From Bacteroidota bacterium (GTDB lineage: Bacteria > Bacteroidota > Bacteroidia > Chitinophagales > Chitinophagaceae), in NCBI GenBank assembly GCA_026391455.1, contig JAPLEH010000022.1:34997-98996 (forward strand): a DNA stretch of 64,000 nt, given 5' to 3'. Position 1 is the first letter of the stretch, and every line of letters begins with the position of its first letter. The translations under genes and the position numbers were made by a program. The notes under the pieces were generated by a model that was given only the letters and a program-made list of their open reading frames with translations, was not told where the DNA came from and ran no database searches. This document shows, one piece after another, positions 51,950 through 61,229 of the stretch.

Positions 51950-54085
51950 TCACACCAGTTCCTCCTTCATCGTCTTACTATACTCATCAATGAGTTTGCG
52001 TTGCAATTCAAAGGGCAGTGCTTCATACGCATGAAAATGCATCTTGAACTTGGCACGTCCCTGTGTAATAGAACGAAGTGAGGAACAGTAACCATCCATT
52101 TCCGCCAGCGGTACTTTGGCGATCACTTTCTGGAAATGGCCTTCGGTATCGATGCCTTCCACAATGGCGCGGCGGCTTTGCAGGTCGCCCATTACGGCAC
52201 CGGTCAGGTCATCGGGGCACAATACTTCCACCTGATAGATGGGCTCCAGTATCTGCGGGTCAGCCTGCTGAAAGGCCTGGCGAAATGCCTGCAGTCCGGC
52301 TATTTTAAAGGAAATATCATTACTGTCTACCGGGTGCATTTTACCATCATAAACCGATACCCGTATATCCCTTGCATATGATCCGGTAAGTGGGCCGTTA
52401 TGCATTTTTTCCATTACTCCTTTTAAGATGGAGGGCAGGAAGCGTGCATCGATGGCTCCGCCCACAATACAATTGTAGAACACAAGCTTGCCACCCCATT
52501 CCAGTTCGTGTACATCACGTCCCCGCACGTTCAGGTCTGCAGGCTCGGGTATACCCTCGTACCATGGCTCGATGCGCAAATACACTTCCCCAAATTGACC
52601 AGCACCTCCACTTTGTTTTTTATGCCGGTAGTTGGCATCGGCCATCTTCCGGATGGTTTCGCGGTAAGCAATGCGGGGCTTCACAAATTTCACTTCCAGT
52701 TTATGCTGATGCTCGATCTTCCATTTGGCCACTGCCAGGTGCATATCACCCTGACAATGGATGAGGGTTTGCTTCAGCTCGGGCGATACCTCGACGGTAA
52801 GGGTGGGATCTTCTTCGCGCAATTGGTGCAGGGCTATTGATAATTTTTCCTCCTCCCCTTTTTTCAGGGTTTCAATAGCTACGGTCATATTATGAGAAGG
52901 GAATTCGATGGGAGGCAGTTCATAATTCTTACCCTTTGTATGCAGGGTATTGTTCACATGTGTATTCTTCAGTTTGAGCGTTGCTCCGATATCGCCGGCC
53001 ACCAGTTCATTCACGGCCGTGCGCTTATTGCCTTCTACGAGGTAAACCTGGTTGATCTTTTCTGTTACACCAGTACTCTCATTCTCCAGTTCCATACCGG
53101 TCTTTATAGTGCCGGAATATACTTTAAAGAATGAAAGTTCACCCACATGTGGTTCGGAAATGGTTTTGTAGATGAAGATACAGGCAGGGCCACTGGCATC
53201 GCAGATCACCTTCTCTCCATTAATGGCAACCTGTGGCTGCATTTCATTGGCGCTGGGGCATACATTATCAATGAAACCCATCAGGCGACCGCTGCCCATA
53301 TTTCTTTCCGCAGACAGACAGAATAAAGGAAACAAGTCGTGATGAATCATTGCATTCTTTAATCCCATTTTCATTTCATCTTCATCCAGTTCACCTTTGT
53401 CGAAATATTTTTCCATGAGGGTTTCATCGTTGCTGGCCACGGCTTCGATCAGTTCTTTGTGCAAAATATCGGCGCGTTCTTTTTCTTCCTCTGGTATGGG
53501 GAGTTTTTCGGGTTTGCCTCCGTTATCCTTGAATTTATAAAGGGTCATGCGCAGTACATCCACTATTTCGTGAAATCCGGAGCCGGTCTGACGGGGATAT
53601 TGCACCACCACCACTTTATTTCCAAAATGGGATTTGGCTTCGCGTACTGTTTTGTCAAAATCAGCGTTATCGTCATCAAGTTTGTTTACAGCAAAAATCA
53701 TGGGCGTTTTGAATCGTTCGGTATAATCCCAGATGATATCAGTGCCCACTTCCACGCCCATTACTGCATTGATAAGCATTACGCCGGTATCGGCCACACG
53801 GAGGGCAGAGATCACTTCACCCACAAAGTCGTCATAACCGGGGGTATCAATGATATTGATCTTATACCCTTTCCATTTGGTATGGAGCAGTTTGCTGAAG
53901 ATGGAGTTTCCACGGGCCTGTTCGAGTTCATGGTAATCTCCGGTGGTGTTTTTTTCGGCAATGGAGCCGCGACGGTTAATGATGCCGGCTTCAAAAAGCA
54001 TACATTCCGCTAAGGTGGTCTTACCGGAACCGGCATGGCCCAGCAAGACAATATTTTTTACATGTGAGGTATCAAATTCAGGCAT
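51950..54085 (-). CDS. EF-G-like GTPase (EF-G2 type) with Tyr at the catalytic His position
   Basis: A 711-residue paralogue of elongation factor G. The G-domain has GHAGSGKT (16-23), switch I with ARGNSI (57-62; canonical RGITI, so Thr is Ser), DTPGYDDF (80-87) and NKLD (134-137). The DxPGH histidine that positions water for GTP hydrolysis is Tyr84 here. Domains II-V are complete to the C-terminus, with SGGAGQFGEVYLRIEP in domain IV. Such proteins catalyse or aid translocation; a Bacteroides EF-G2 paralogue reported to lack GTPase activity is the closest known parallel. It is a single gene with a terminator. The normal EF-G is not in the window. Confidence 0.93.
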   Translation of the reverse strand: MPEFDTSHVKNIVLLGHAGSGKTTLAECMLFEAGIINRRGSIAEKNTTGDYHELEQARGNSIFSKLLHTKWKGYKINIIDTPGYDDFVGEVISALRVADTGVMLINAVMGVEVGTDIIWDYTERFKTPMIFAVNKLDDDNADFDKTVREAKSHFGNKVVVVQYPRQTGSGFHEIVDVLRMTLYKFKDNGGKPEKLPIPEEEKERADILHKELIEAVASNDETLMEKYFDKGELDEDEMKMGLKNAMIHHDLFPLFCLSAERNMGSGRLMGFIDNVCPSANEMQPQVAINGEKVICDASGPACIFIYKTISEPHVGELSFFKVYSGTIKTGMELENESTGVTEKINQVYLVEGNKRTAVNELVAGDIGATLKLKNTHVNNTLHTKGKNYELPPIEFPSHNMTVAIETLKKGEEEKLSIALHQLREEDPTLTVEVSPELKQTLIHCQGDMHLAVAKWKIEHQHKLEVKFVKPRIAYRETIRKMADANYRHKKQSGGAGQFGEVYLRIEPWYEGIPEPADLNVRGRDVHELEWGGKLVFYNCIVGGAIDARFLPSILKGVMEKMHNGPLTGSYARDIRVSVYDGKMHPVDSNDISFKIAGLQAFRQAFQQADPQILEPIYQVEVLCPDDLTGAVMGDLQSRRAIVEGIDTEGHFQKVIAKVPLAEMDGYCSSLRSITQGRAKFKMHFHAYEALPFELQRKLIDEYSKTMKEELV

Positions 54086-54213
54086 GGCAATAAGATTTAA
54101 AGGGTGAATGAATCGTTGAATTGCACCTGCAAAATTTCATGGGAATACGATGCCATCTTATGAACCTGATTAGGTCATAAGCTGATACATATCAGTAATA
54201 ATAATTTTCCTCC

Positions 54214-54594
54214 TTAACCCGTGGCCTGTAAGAAGCCGTTGAATTCAGACCGGAGTGTGGAAAGTGTTTCCTGCAGGTTTTGCAGTTCATCGTGCAATTG
54301 TTCATGCCGGCTCAGGGTATCTTCATTCGCTGTTCCATTGAACGCGGCCATTTCAAAGTTCATTTTACGGTCATGCGCTTTGATGGACTGTTTGAGATCG
54401 TGAATGTTGATAAGCTGAATGTGAAATTGGTTGTGAAGATGTTCAACCTGCTGGAGCTGTTCTTTGGTGAGGGGTTGGCCGGCGGCCTGGCGGAGTTTGG
54501 TTTCATCTTGAGTGAATTCATCGCGATAAGAGCGGAGTTGCTCCCTCCAGCCGTTACACTCCTGTGTAAGCTGTGAGATGTCTACCTGTACCAT
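54214..54594 (-). CDS. Coiled-coil protein of unknown function
   Basis: A 126-residue cytoplasmic protein, nearly all long helices with heptad-like Gln/Leu/His spacing (for example QLQQVEHLHNQFHIQLINIH). No signal and no domain I recognise. It stands alone between the EF-G-like gene (128-bp gap) and a secreted protein on the same strand. The function could be structural; nothing more can be said. Confidence 0.7.
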   Translation of the reverse strand: MVQVDISQLTQECNGWREQLRSYRDEFTQDETKLRQAAGQPLTKEQLQQVEHLHNQFHIQLINIHDLKQSIKAHDRKMNFEMAAFNGTANEDTLSRHEQLHDELQNLQETLSTLRSEFNGFLQATG

Positions 54595-54819
54595 GGGATT
54601 TAAAGTTTATTGCCTGATGTTTGCCTTTCTTAAACAGCAGACAGGGTGAAAAAATAAAGAACTGGTACTTTCCCTGGGGTGTTGGATTGATGGAGACGTG
54701 TCGGAAGGCTGTTAGTAAGGTAAACCGTTTTTTCTGAAATTCAAATAGCACCGCGGGATTTTTTTAAAAAGAAATGCACAGCAGGAGCTGTGCATTTAAC
54801 TATGAATAAGGGTTATTGA

Positions 54820-55734
54820 TTAATGGCGTCTCACTCTTACTTTGGTAGCTTTGTTGCCACGGGGTCCGGTAACAGTTGTTTTACGAATAGTAGTCTTGCG
54901 TCCGGCCGGGCCGGTAATGGTGGTACGTGAGCGGGATACCCGGTATCTGTTTACATTGGCTCCGTGACGGTTATAAACTACTACCGACCGGCTGCGGAAG
55001 GGTGTGTATATTGCATGGGCACGTATTACCCGGTGTGTACCCACCACGGCAAAACTACGGTGAAAACCAGCGTGAAAGGGATGCCATACATGCCAGCGGT
55101 AAGGCTTCCAGGGTTTCCACCAGCCTGGATAATGATTCCAGTACCAGGGTGATACCCAGGGACGGTAAGCCGGACTATAAACAAAACGAACTGAGGGCCA
55201 GAGCCAAACATTCACGATAATGGGAGCTGCTTCATAGGCAGGTGAAGGATTGGGACCACTGAGATTACTGTTGCCGTTTTCAATAATAAAAGCACCATTG
55301 CCGCCCCCATCTGGTTCTGCGATTACTTCTTCTCCGTAAATATCTTCATCTCCCACAATCTGAATCATTGCCGACTCCTTGCCATTTTTTTCCAGTTCAA
55401 TAACAGCGATATCTTGTGTTTCATGGTCTGAAACAGCCACTTGCAGGATGAATGCATGCGCATCATTGGTGGCTTTGCTTACCACCTTTACATAATCGGT
55501 TTCACCATTGTCATCAAGATCCAGGTTATTTACATGATTGTTTTCTGTATTCAGCGATTTTTCAAAATCTTCTATAGAAGCCGCATTTTTAAATAATTCA
55601 AGCGCACCCTGCAGGCTGAAATGATCGCCGGGAAGGCCGGTGGAATCGGTGCCGGACTGGCCCTGGGCTTTTGCGCCAAAGCCGGTGACCAGCGTAAGGG
55701 TAACTAATACAAGGAAGTGCCGGATTGTTTTCAT
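54820..55734 (-). CDS. Secreted protein with Trp/Pro and Arg-rich tail
   Basis: The protein is about 304 residues from ATG 55734 (MKTIRHFLVLVTLT); the longer 55917 frame is not needed. A signal peptide (cleavage near GAKAQG) is followed by an acidic globular part with LDLDDNGETDYVKVV and repeated beta strands. The tail is a compositionally odd region rich in Trp, Tyr, Pro and Arg (WPSVRFVYSPAYRPW, then WWKPWKPYRWHVWHPF) that ends in an Arg/Lys/Thr tail. The start of the mature part resembles proteins with Ca-binding DxDxDG turns. No known function. A consensus promoter box lies 29 nt before the start. Confidence 0.78.
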   Translation of the reverse strand: MKTIRHFLVLVTLTLVTGFGAKAQGQSGTDSTGLPGDHFSLQGALELFKNAASIEDFEKSLNTENNHVNNLDLDDNGETDYVKVVSKATNDAHAFILQVAVSDHETQDIAVIELEKNGKESAMIQIVGDEDIYGEEVIAEPDGGGNGAFIIENGNSNLSGPNPSPAYEAAPIIVNVWLWPSVRFVYSPAYRPWVSPWYWNHYPGWWKPWKPYRWHVWHPFHAGFHRSFAVVGTHRVIRAHAIYTPFRSRSVVVYNRHGANVNRYRVSRSRTTITGPAGRKTTIRKTTVTGPRGNKATKVRVRRH

Positions 55735-55763
55735 AAAAATTTTTGTTTTTACTGAGACAGCAG

Positions 55764-55771
55764 CAAAGGTA
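55764..55771 (-). promoter_or_regulatory. -7 box of the Trp/Arg-rich secreted protein gene
   Basis: TACCTTTG on the minus strand, 29 nt before ATG 55734, shows that this gene has its own promoter downstream of the esterase gene. Confidence 0.6.
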
Positions 55772-55825
55772 AAAAGTTTAGCCGCAGATCCGGATTTATT
55801 AACTTTTGAAAAAGAATAAACGGCA

Positions 55826-57016
55826 TCATGGCCTCCTCCGGAAATTCCGCATCCAGGCCCAGTGTGTGCGTGGCGCATCGAACCAGTGGTTATCACCATT
55901 GGGGTATTTGTGGCCAAGTTCTTTCACAAATACATATCGGAGTATGTTGAGCGTATCACCCGGGGTTTGCGAATGATACAAAGCGATCATGGCAGCATTG
56001 GTGTCGCCGATCAGCGTATAATTGGAATCGAGCCCGAAATGGCGGATATAGCGATGCGCAATGTTGTAATACCTGTTGAAATTCGGCAAACCGGGAGTGC
56101 GCAGCAAAAAATCAAATGTGTCCAAAGGAATATATGGTCCGGTATTACCGGGCCCATAGTCAATATTACCGATTTGGTACAACAGCGGAATTTTTCTCAA
56201 GGGTGTATAGGTGGTATCATCCAGGTAAAAGGTGCCGGCATTGGAAACCACCGCGGCCAGCACATCACTCATCATGATGGAGGTTTTTGCAGCCATCTGT
56301 CCGCCATTGGAAAATCCATTCATGTATATCCGGTTGGTGTCGATATTGAATTTCTGTCGTACTTCGTCAATCACCTTGCGAAGAAACTTGATGTCATCGC
56401 GGGGCGACTGTCCGGGAAGTATGGTAAACTCTGCATCTGGTGTCGTATTCCACTTAGTGATACGTTTAACTGTACTGTCTGTATATATGAAATACCGGAG
56501 CGAAGAAGGAAACACACTGATAAACCCTTCCTCCTCTCCCAGCTCCTTCCAACCTGAACCATCATAAAACCGTTCGCCGTTACCTCCAGTGCCATGAAGC
56601 ATGAATACCAACGGTGTGGGTTGCGTACTGTCATAAATCGCCGGCACATGCACCCAGAATTCCCTTTCGGTACTGTCTACAATGATCGTGTAGCGGTTCT
56701 TCCCTTTTACAAATACATTGCCACTGCTAAGCACCACATCCCAATTGCTGCCGTTCCAACTGTAATACCCAGCTCCTTTGGGCAATTGCTTGTTGGTATT
56801 AAAGACCAGTAATGAAAGGGCGGGCTTTCGGATCGTAACGGTATCAGTCAAGGAAAGCAACTGAACCCTTGGTAATAACACACCCTTATTCGGACTGCTG
56901 ATGTCAAGGATCGCGCTGCTGTCGGCGGGACTTCCAGTTGCATTAATGGCCACAGACTGCGCATTCGTCATTAAAGACATCAGAAAAAAACTAAAAAGCA
57001 GATGAATTGATTTCAT
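55826..57016 (-). CDS. Secreted esterase/PHB-depolymerase-like hydrolase with N-terminal SAILD module
   Basis: A 396-residue protein with a signal peptide (cleavage near TNAQSV). Residues about 20-100 form a module with SSAILDISSPNKGVLLPRV and later LSLLVFNTNK. The same module starts the S74-type protein at 61230-62588 and resembles the phage-tail or fibre-like leader common in Bacteroidota surface proteins. The hydrolase domain follows with VFMLHGTGGNGERF (oxyanion region), MNGFSNGGQMAA (nucleophile Ser) and a C-terminal His near NGDNHWF. It resembles feruloyl-esterase or polyhydroxyalkanoate-depolymerase-type (LpqC) hydrolases; substrate not fixed. A TAGAAC-N4-GGGTGA site is 67 bp upstream. 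Confidence 0.85.
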   Translation of the reverse strand: MKSIHLLFSFFLMSLMTNAQSVAINATGSPADSSAILDISSPNKGVLLPRVQLLSLTDTVTIRKPALSLLVFNTNKQLPKGAGYYSWNGSNWDVVLSSGNVFVKGKNRYTIIVDSTEREFWVHVPAIYDSTQPTPLVFMLHGTGGNGERFYDGSGWKELGEEEGFISVFPSSLRYFIYTDSTVKRITKWNTTPDAEFTILPGQSPRDDIKFLRKVIDEVRQKFNIDTNRIYMNGFSNGGQMAAKTSIMMSDVLAAVVSNAGTFYLDDTTYTPLRKIPLLYQIGNIDYGPGNTGPYIPLDTFDFLLRTPGLPNFNRYYNIAHRYIRHFGLDSNYTLIGDTNAAMIALYHSQTPGDTLNILRYVFVKELGHKYPNGDNHWFDAPRTHWAWMRNFRRRP

Positions 57017-57082
57017 GTGATGAAGTGTTTAATTTATACTGGTAACAGGAAATAAAGATCACATGAATAAAATCTTCCCGCA

Positions 57083-57098
57083 TAGAACTAGGGGGTGA
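57083..57098 (-). promoter_or_regulatory. GGGTGA operator-like site upstream of the esterase gene
   Basis: TAGAAC-TAGG-GGGTGA (plus-strand order), 67-82 bp before ATG 57016. It has the same spacing as the TCACCC-N4-GGGTGA sites and the same left arm as the site at 63129. Confidence 0.55.
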
Positions 57099-57121
57099 AT
57101 TTTCTTCAAAAGCCTATAACT

Positions 57122-57154
57122 AAAAAGCCGGCATCAAAAAAATGCCGGCTTTTT
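57122..57154 (-). terminator. Terminator of the Ig-like/secreted protein operon
   Basis: AAAAAGCCGGCAT (57122-57134) pairs with ATGCCGGCTTTTT (57142-57154); it ends transcription just before the esterase control region. Confidence 0.85.
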
Positions 57155-57173
57155 GCTTAACAAATCCTTTGTA

Positions 57174-57719
57174 TCAGGATTTAAGTTTGACCATCAGTTT
57201 ATATGTACCTCCCGGCATATCTTTCGGAGAAGTAACTCCGATCACTATATTATACGTATTCTGGGTAGGGTTTTGAAATTCGATCTTCCGCTCACTGGTT
57301 TGTACTTTTCCTTTCCAGGGCATATCCCATTTATGATCCGCCTCGCAGGTAATGCAGGAAGGCAGGTTGGGCACGATCATAAATTCTTTATTCCCCATCA
57401 TATACCCGTATATGCTGAGATTACCCGCATCATCTGTTGGCTTTACGGTAATGGTGATAATCGAACGGGGAGGCAATGAAGTGGAATACAACACGTGATT
57501 GCCATTGAACTTTGCATTTTGGGTAGCCGGAAAGCAGGCATTGGAACTATTGGCGGCCCAGCTCAGGTCATCCATGGGCTGTCCCTTGGTGAGATCGCCG
57601 GATACAGTTACCGAATCATTGGCTTTGGCAGCCACCGGTGTTACATTGGCGGGCCATTGGGCATTCACCGATTGGGCCGTTATCAGGAGTAGAATAAAAA
57701 ATTGAATATACTTTTTCAT
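57174..57719 (-). CDS. Secreted protein of unknown function
   Basis: A 181-residue protein with a signal peptide (cleavage near SVNAQW), then a beta-rich domain with two Cys in LPSCITCEADHKWDMPW and the closing MPGGTYKLMVKL. Another strand region is LSWAANSSNACFPATQN. I do not recognise a family. It follows the Ig-like gene by 40 bp on the same strand and ends at a strong terminator, so it is the last gene of a two-gene unit whose first gene carries the GGGTGA site. Confidence 0.75.
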   Translation of the reverse strand: MKKYIQFFILLLITAQSVNAQWPANVTPVAAKANDSVTVSGDLTKGQPMDDLSWAANSSNACFPATQNAKFNGNHVLYSTSLPPRSIITITVKPTDDAGNLSIYGYMMGNKEFMIVPNLPSCITCEADHKWDMPWKGKVQTSERKIEFQNPTQNTYNIVIGVTSPKDMPGGTYKLMVKLKS

Positions 57720-57759
57720 AATTCTTTTATGTTAATGGTGAAACGGAGTTTGATTTCAT

Positions 57760-58218
57760 TTATTTGGGTGGAGATATTTCAATGGTAGTGATAATTGGAT
57801 CGCCGATGGGCTTATTATCATAATACATCTGGTACTGAATATTGAATTTTCCTGTGTATGACGGTGCTTCCCAATCATAGATATATTCTGTTGATTCACG
57901 GGGATCCACGAAACCCTCATTCACATCCCATTTTTTAGGAATGAATTCATCGCGCTGGCAGGCAGAGCCACTGGGGCAACGAACCACTTTTACGCGAAGT
58001 TCCACCTCACGGGATCCCCATATACAAGAGCCTTCGTTGTATACCCGCACATACGCCTTATACGCTTTTCCCGGAACAAATGTGTTGGAAGAAAACCGGA
58101 CAGAGGAAGAAATATTCGCGTCCATGGTGCATTCGCAGATCTTTTTTACTGTTACCTGTGCGGATGATGGCAGGTATGCCAACAGCAACAAAATAAAAAA
58201 AGAGAAACTCTTTCTCAT
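57760..58218 (-). CDS. Secreted NBR1-Ig-like protein
   Basis: A 152-residue protein with a signal peptide (cleavage near SSAQVT), then an Ig-like beta-sandwich. FVPGKAYKAYVRVYNEGSCIWGS is the typical NBR1/Ig-like start (a strand then a Trp), and YIYDWEAPSYTGKFNIQYQMY is the closing half. The Cys at CPSGSACQRDEF suggest disulphides. Such domains are binding modules; the ligand is unknown. It leads a two-gene unit, with a TCACCC-N4-GGGTGA site 83-98 bp upstream. Confidence 0.8.
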   Translation of the reverse strand: MRKSFSFFILLLLAYLPSSAQVTVKKICECTMDANISSSVRFSSNTFVPGKAYKAYVRVYNEGSCIWGSREVELRVKVVRCPSGSACQRDEFIPKKWDVNEGFVDPRESTEYIYDWEAPSYTGKFNIQYQMYYDNKPIGDPIITTIEISPPK

Positions 58219-58300
58219 ACTGATAAGTTTTTGGTGAGTTGATTGAGTTATAATAAATGGATTGTTTACGTAAAGCTATTACTGCTAAACGTACCTGCAT

Positions 58301-58316
58301 TCACCCCAACGGGTGA
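58301..58316 (-). promoter_or_regulatory. TCACCC-CAAC-GGGTGA palindrome upstream of the Ig-like gene
   Basis: Perfect 6-bp arms with an N4 spacer, 83-98 bp before ATG 58218, within a 154-bp gap that follows the response-regulator stop. Confidence 0.7.
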
Positions 58317-58372
58317 TTTTTATCCATTTCAGCTTTCCATCTTTTCGAAATGGAATTTATTACTATCGGAAT

Positions 58373-58996
58373 TTATTTGAGCATCAGGTTGCGCAAATTA
58401 TTGATCACTTCCAGCCTTGTATTGGCGTCCATTTTAAGATGTATATTCTTGAGGTGTGTCTTTACAGTGTTTTGTGAAATGAATACCATTTCTGCAATCT
58501 GTGAATTGGTCATTCCCTGATAAACCAGGCAAACGATCTCAAATTCCCTGTCGCTGAATGGAGTATGCAGGTAACGGTTCAGTTTATCCATACTAAGCCC
58601 CGGCAATCCATGGTTCTTTCGTTCAGCGTAATTGCTGATGGCAATCTCCAGCGAAGCGAGTAATGTTCGTTCATTGAAGGGCTTCACAATATAGCCATCC
58701 GGCTTTACCTGCTTGGCCCTTTCCAATGTGTTTTTGTCAGCATACGAGGTAAGAAATATAAAAGGCAACTGGTAACGCTGGTTGATATGCTGTGCAATAT
58801 CAATGCCGGAATGATCGCTCTCCAGGTTGATATCCAGAATGACCGCATCCGGTGTATTGGTTTTTAATTGATCAAATGCCTCCGCTGCATCATACGCTAT
58901 GCCGCTTACTTCAAAGTCATTATTATCCAGGTACAGCGAAATATTCTCTGCAATCACCGGTTCGTCCTCAACGATCAGTATCTTATGCCTGCTCAT
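58373..58996 (-). CDS. LuxR/NarL-type response regulator (module 1)
   Basis: A 207-residue protein. The receiver domain has IVEDEP (8-13), the phospho-acceptor in VILDINLES (Asp55), the Thr/Ser in FIFLTSYAD and the Lys in GYIVKPFNE. A LuxR-type helix-turn-helix output follows (about 142-207) with LSDREFEIVCLVYQGMTNSQ and SQNTVKTHLKNIHLKM. The start overlaps the stop of the kinase gene by 4 bp (ATGA), giving a tight pair. It probably binds an inverted repeat; the TCACCC-N4-GGGTGA sites nearby are candidates. A close paralogue sits at 63148-63771. Confidence 0.95.
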   Translation of the reverse strand: MSRHKILIVEDEPVIAENISLYLDNNDFEVSGIAYDAAEAFDQLKTNTPDAVILDINLESDHSGIDIAQHINQRYQLPFIFLTSYADKNTLERAKQVKPDGYIVKPFNERTLLASLEIAISNYAERKNHGLPGLSMDKLNRYLHTPFSDREFEIVCLVYQGMTNSQIAEMVFISQNTVKTHLKNIHLKMDANTRLEVINNLRNLMLK

Positions 58997-61101
58997 GCTG
59001 TTTTGAATTTAGTGATACTCATTTTCACCACGGCACCATTGTGGTTATATATATCCAGTTTCGCCTTCAGCTTCTGCGAAAAAGCCCTGATCATTTTCAA
59101 TCCGAATGACTTCCCCCCTTTCAGGTCAAGCCCCTCCGGATAACCGCGACCATTGTCGCTTACCAGCAATTGCAATTGTTCGGATACTTCATGCAAGGAA
59201 ACAGACAACTCTCCGTCCTGCTTATCTTTAAATGCATATTTAAATGAATTGCTAACCAATTCATTCAGCACCAGCCCCAGGGGTATCATGGTATCTACGT
59301 CCAGCTTAAGGTCATCAATATCCATATTGATCTTAACCTTATCATTGGTGATATTGTATGAATCGCATAACGTTTGAATCAGGTTACTCACGTATTCCTT
59401 TACCCGGATTCCTTTAATATTGCCCTCACTGTACAGGTTCTGATGGATCAGGGCCATACTTTGTACTCTGTTCCTGCCTTCTTTCACAGCTTCATGTGCT
59501 TGCAAATCCGTAATGGAATGGCTTTGCAGATCCAGCAGGCTGCTTACAATCTGCAGGTTATTTTTTACCCGGTGATGAATCTCTTTCATCAGCACCTCCA
59601 GATCAGCTGATTGTTTTTCAATAATATCATTTTTTCGTTTCTGCTTCCGGTATAGTGCCAGTATAGTGATGCCCGACAGCAATACCAGTCCGGCACCGGC
59701 GACCAGTATCCATTTTGTATTTCTTTCCTTTATAAGTTGTTGTTCCTTCAATGTATTTTCTCTCCCCAGGGCTTCATTCAACCGGGTTTGTTGCTCTTTC
59801 TCTTTTTTCACTGCCTGACTGTAGGCCTGCTCTTTTCGAACGATCGAATCCATCAGCATGTTTTCCCGGGCCAGCGCGCTTTTTTGGGTAAAAGTCTGCA
59901 TCAGCAAGAGGGAAGCCATTTTTTTATCCGAAATCAACAGGGCGATTTCCTTTTCGCGAAGGGCATTCCGGGAAGTAAGTAAGGCAATTTCCTGTTGCTT
60001 TTTCTCCGTTTCAAATTTCGTTTCCAATTCATACACCTGTTCTCTTTTTTGTAATGTCAGCATACTATCCTTCAGATCAAACAACTGATCCGCCATGCGG
60101 GAGGCTTCTTCATAGCGACCTGTCTTTTGCAACAGTGCATAGCGGGTCTTTTTCATAAAATAGATATTCTGCAAACTTCCGGTATTAATGGCCATTTCCA
60201 CGCCATCATTGGCAAAGCGTAAGGCTTCTTCGTATTCCTTTTTCTTTTCGTAATGGTTGATCAGGTAACTGTTGGCGATCAATGCCTGCTGCAATAATCC
60301 GGACTTCACCCCTTTTTCCTTTACCGATTTCATAAAGACCACATTACCCGAAAGTTTACTGTTGGTTACTCCCATCATAATATCACGCAGGGGATCTGTA
60401 ATGTTTTTGCGTTTGCGATCCTCCTGCAGTTCGTTGAATTCCTGAAGCAATGGTCCGGCATTATCAGGTTTATTGGAAGCAATATAGAAGTTCAGAAAAA
60501 TGGTGAGGAGGTAGATATGGTCAGGTTTTCCCTCTTTTTTAACCGTTACATTATAGGCCTTCAGGAAATACTTCTCTGCCGTTTGAAAATCTTCGGCCTG
60601 GTTATACATCTCACCAATGGCTGTATATACCAGCCAATTGCGATACGGATTTTTATCAGCGTTGTACAATTCCGCCTGCCGGTAATAAAAAAGGGCCGAA
60701 TCCTTTTTATCAAGCGAATTGTACAGATTGGCCCAACTCATCAGCCCGGCAATCTTCACTTCATAGATATCCGCTTTTTCCAGGTAGGGGCCTGCCAGCC
60801 GCATATACTTTTCAGCTTCCCGGAACCGGGTCAGTAAAAAAAACATCAGCGCATAATCCACATAACAGCGCGCTATGATATTATGGTTCCCGCTTTTCAG
60901 CGCGAGATCAGTGGCTATGTTCAGGCAGATCGTGGCACTATCATACTTCAGTTTTAACATGTACTTTTTAGCCATCAGGTCAATGGAATCGGCTTTGTAC
61001 ATATCCGCAATATCACTGTTCAGCAACCTGTTGAGTTCCTGCGTCGAACCACGGGCTGATAACAGCACCATAAAAACCAGTATGAATAGCCCGGAACGCA
61101 T
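58993..61101 (-). CDS. TPR-containing HisKA_2 sensor histidine kinase (module 1)
   Basis: A 702-residue protein with an N-terminal signal-like segment (1-20) and a helical TPR-type sensor (about 30-350). A coiled coil (about 350-460) follows, then one membrane helix (about 470-492, WILVAGAGLVLLSGI). The HisKA_2 phospho-acceptor region MKEIHHRVKNNLQIVSSL (about 505-522) comes next, and the HATPase is LVLNELVSNSFKYAF, SDNGRGYPEG and SFGLKMIRAFSQ. The sensor is likely periplasmic. It shares a 4-bp overlap with its response regulator and has a TCACCC-N4-GGGTGA site upstream, suggesting autoregulation. A TATATTTA -7-like box lies 6 nt before the start. Confidence 0.95.
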   Translation of the reverse strand: MRSGLFILVFMVLLSARGSTQELNRLLNSDIADMYKADSIDLMAKKYMLKLKYDSATICLNIATDLALKSGNHNIIARCYVDYALMFFLLTRFREAEKYMRLAGPYLEKADIYEVKIAGLMSWANLYNSLDKKDSALFYYRQAELYNADKNPYRNWLVYTAIGEMYNQAEDFQTAEKYFLKAYNVTVKKEGKPDHIYLLTIFLNFYIASNKPDNAGPLLQEFNELQEDRKRKNITDPLRDIMMGVTNSKLSGNVVFMKSVKEKGVKSGLLQQALIANSYLINHYEKKKEYEEALRFANDGVEMAINTGSLQNIYFMKKTRYALLQKTGRYEEASRMADQLFDLKDSMLTLQKREQVYELETKFETEKKQQEIALLTSRNALREKEIALLISDKKMASLLLMQTFTQKSALARENMLMDSIVRKEQAYSQAVKKEKEQQTRLNEALGRENTLKEQQLIKERNTKWILVAGAGLVLLSGITILALYRKQKRKNDIIEKQSADLEVLMKEIHHRVKNNLQIVSSLLDLQSHSITDLQAHEAVKEGRNRVQSMALIHQNLYSEGNIKGIRVKEYVSNLIQTLCDSYNITNDKVKINMDIDDLKLDVDTMIPLGLVLNELVSNSFKYAFKDKQDGELSVSLHEVSEQLQLLVSDNGRGYPEGLDLKGGKSFGLKMIRAFSQKLKAKLDIYNHNGAVVKMSITKFKTA

Positions 61102-61158
61102 AGGGTCTAAATATAAATATTAGTATGCATAAAATTAACAACCCTGGGCGGGTACTAC

Positions 61159-61174
61159 TCACCCAAGCGGGTGA
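61159..61174 (-). promoter_or_regulatory. TCACCC-AAGC-GGGTGA palindrome upstream of the kinase gene
   Basis: Perfect arms with an N4 spacer, 58-73 bp before ATG 61101, upstream of the near-consensus -7 box TATATTTA (61108-61115). Confidence 0.7.
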
Positions 61175-61229
61175 TTTACCCCAATAAAAAACCGGGCACC
61201 AATGGTGCCCGGCAAAAATGAAGATGCAA

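Noticed and set aside
51950..54085. Ribosomal-protection (TetM-like) protein
   Set aside because: The G-domain layout and domain IV follow EF-G paralogues; TetM-like loop motifs were not recognised.
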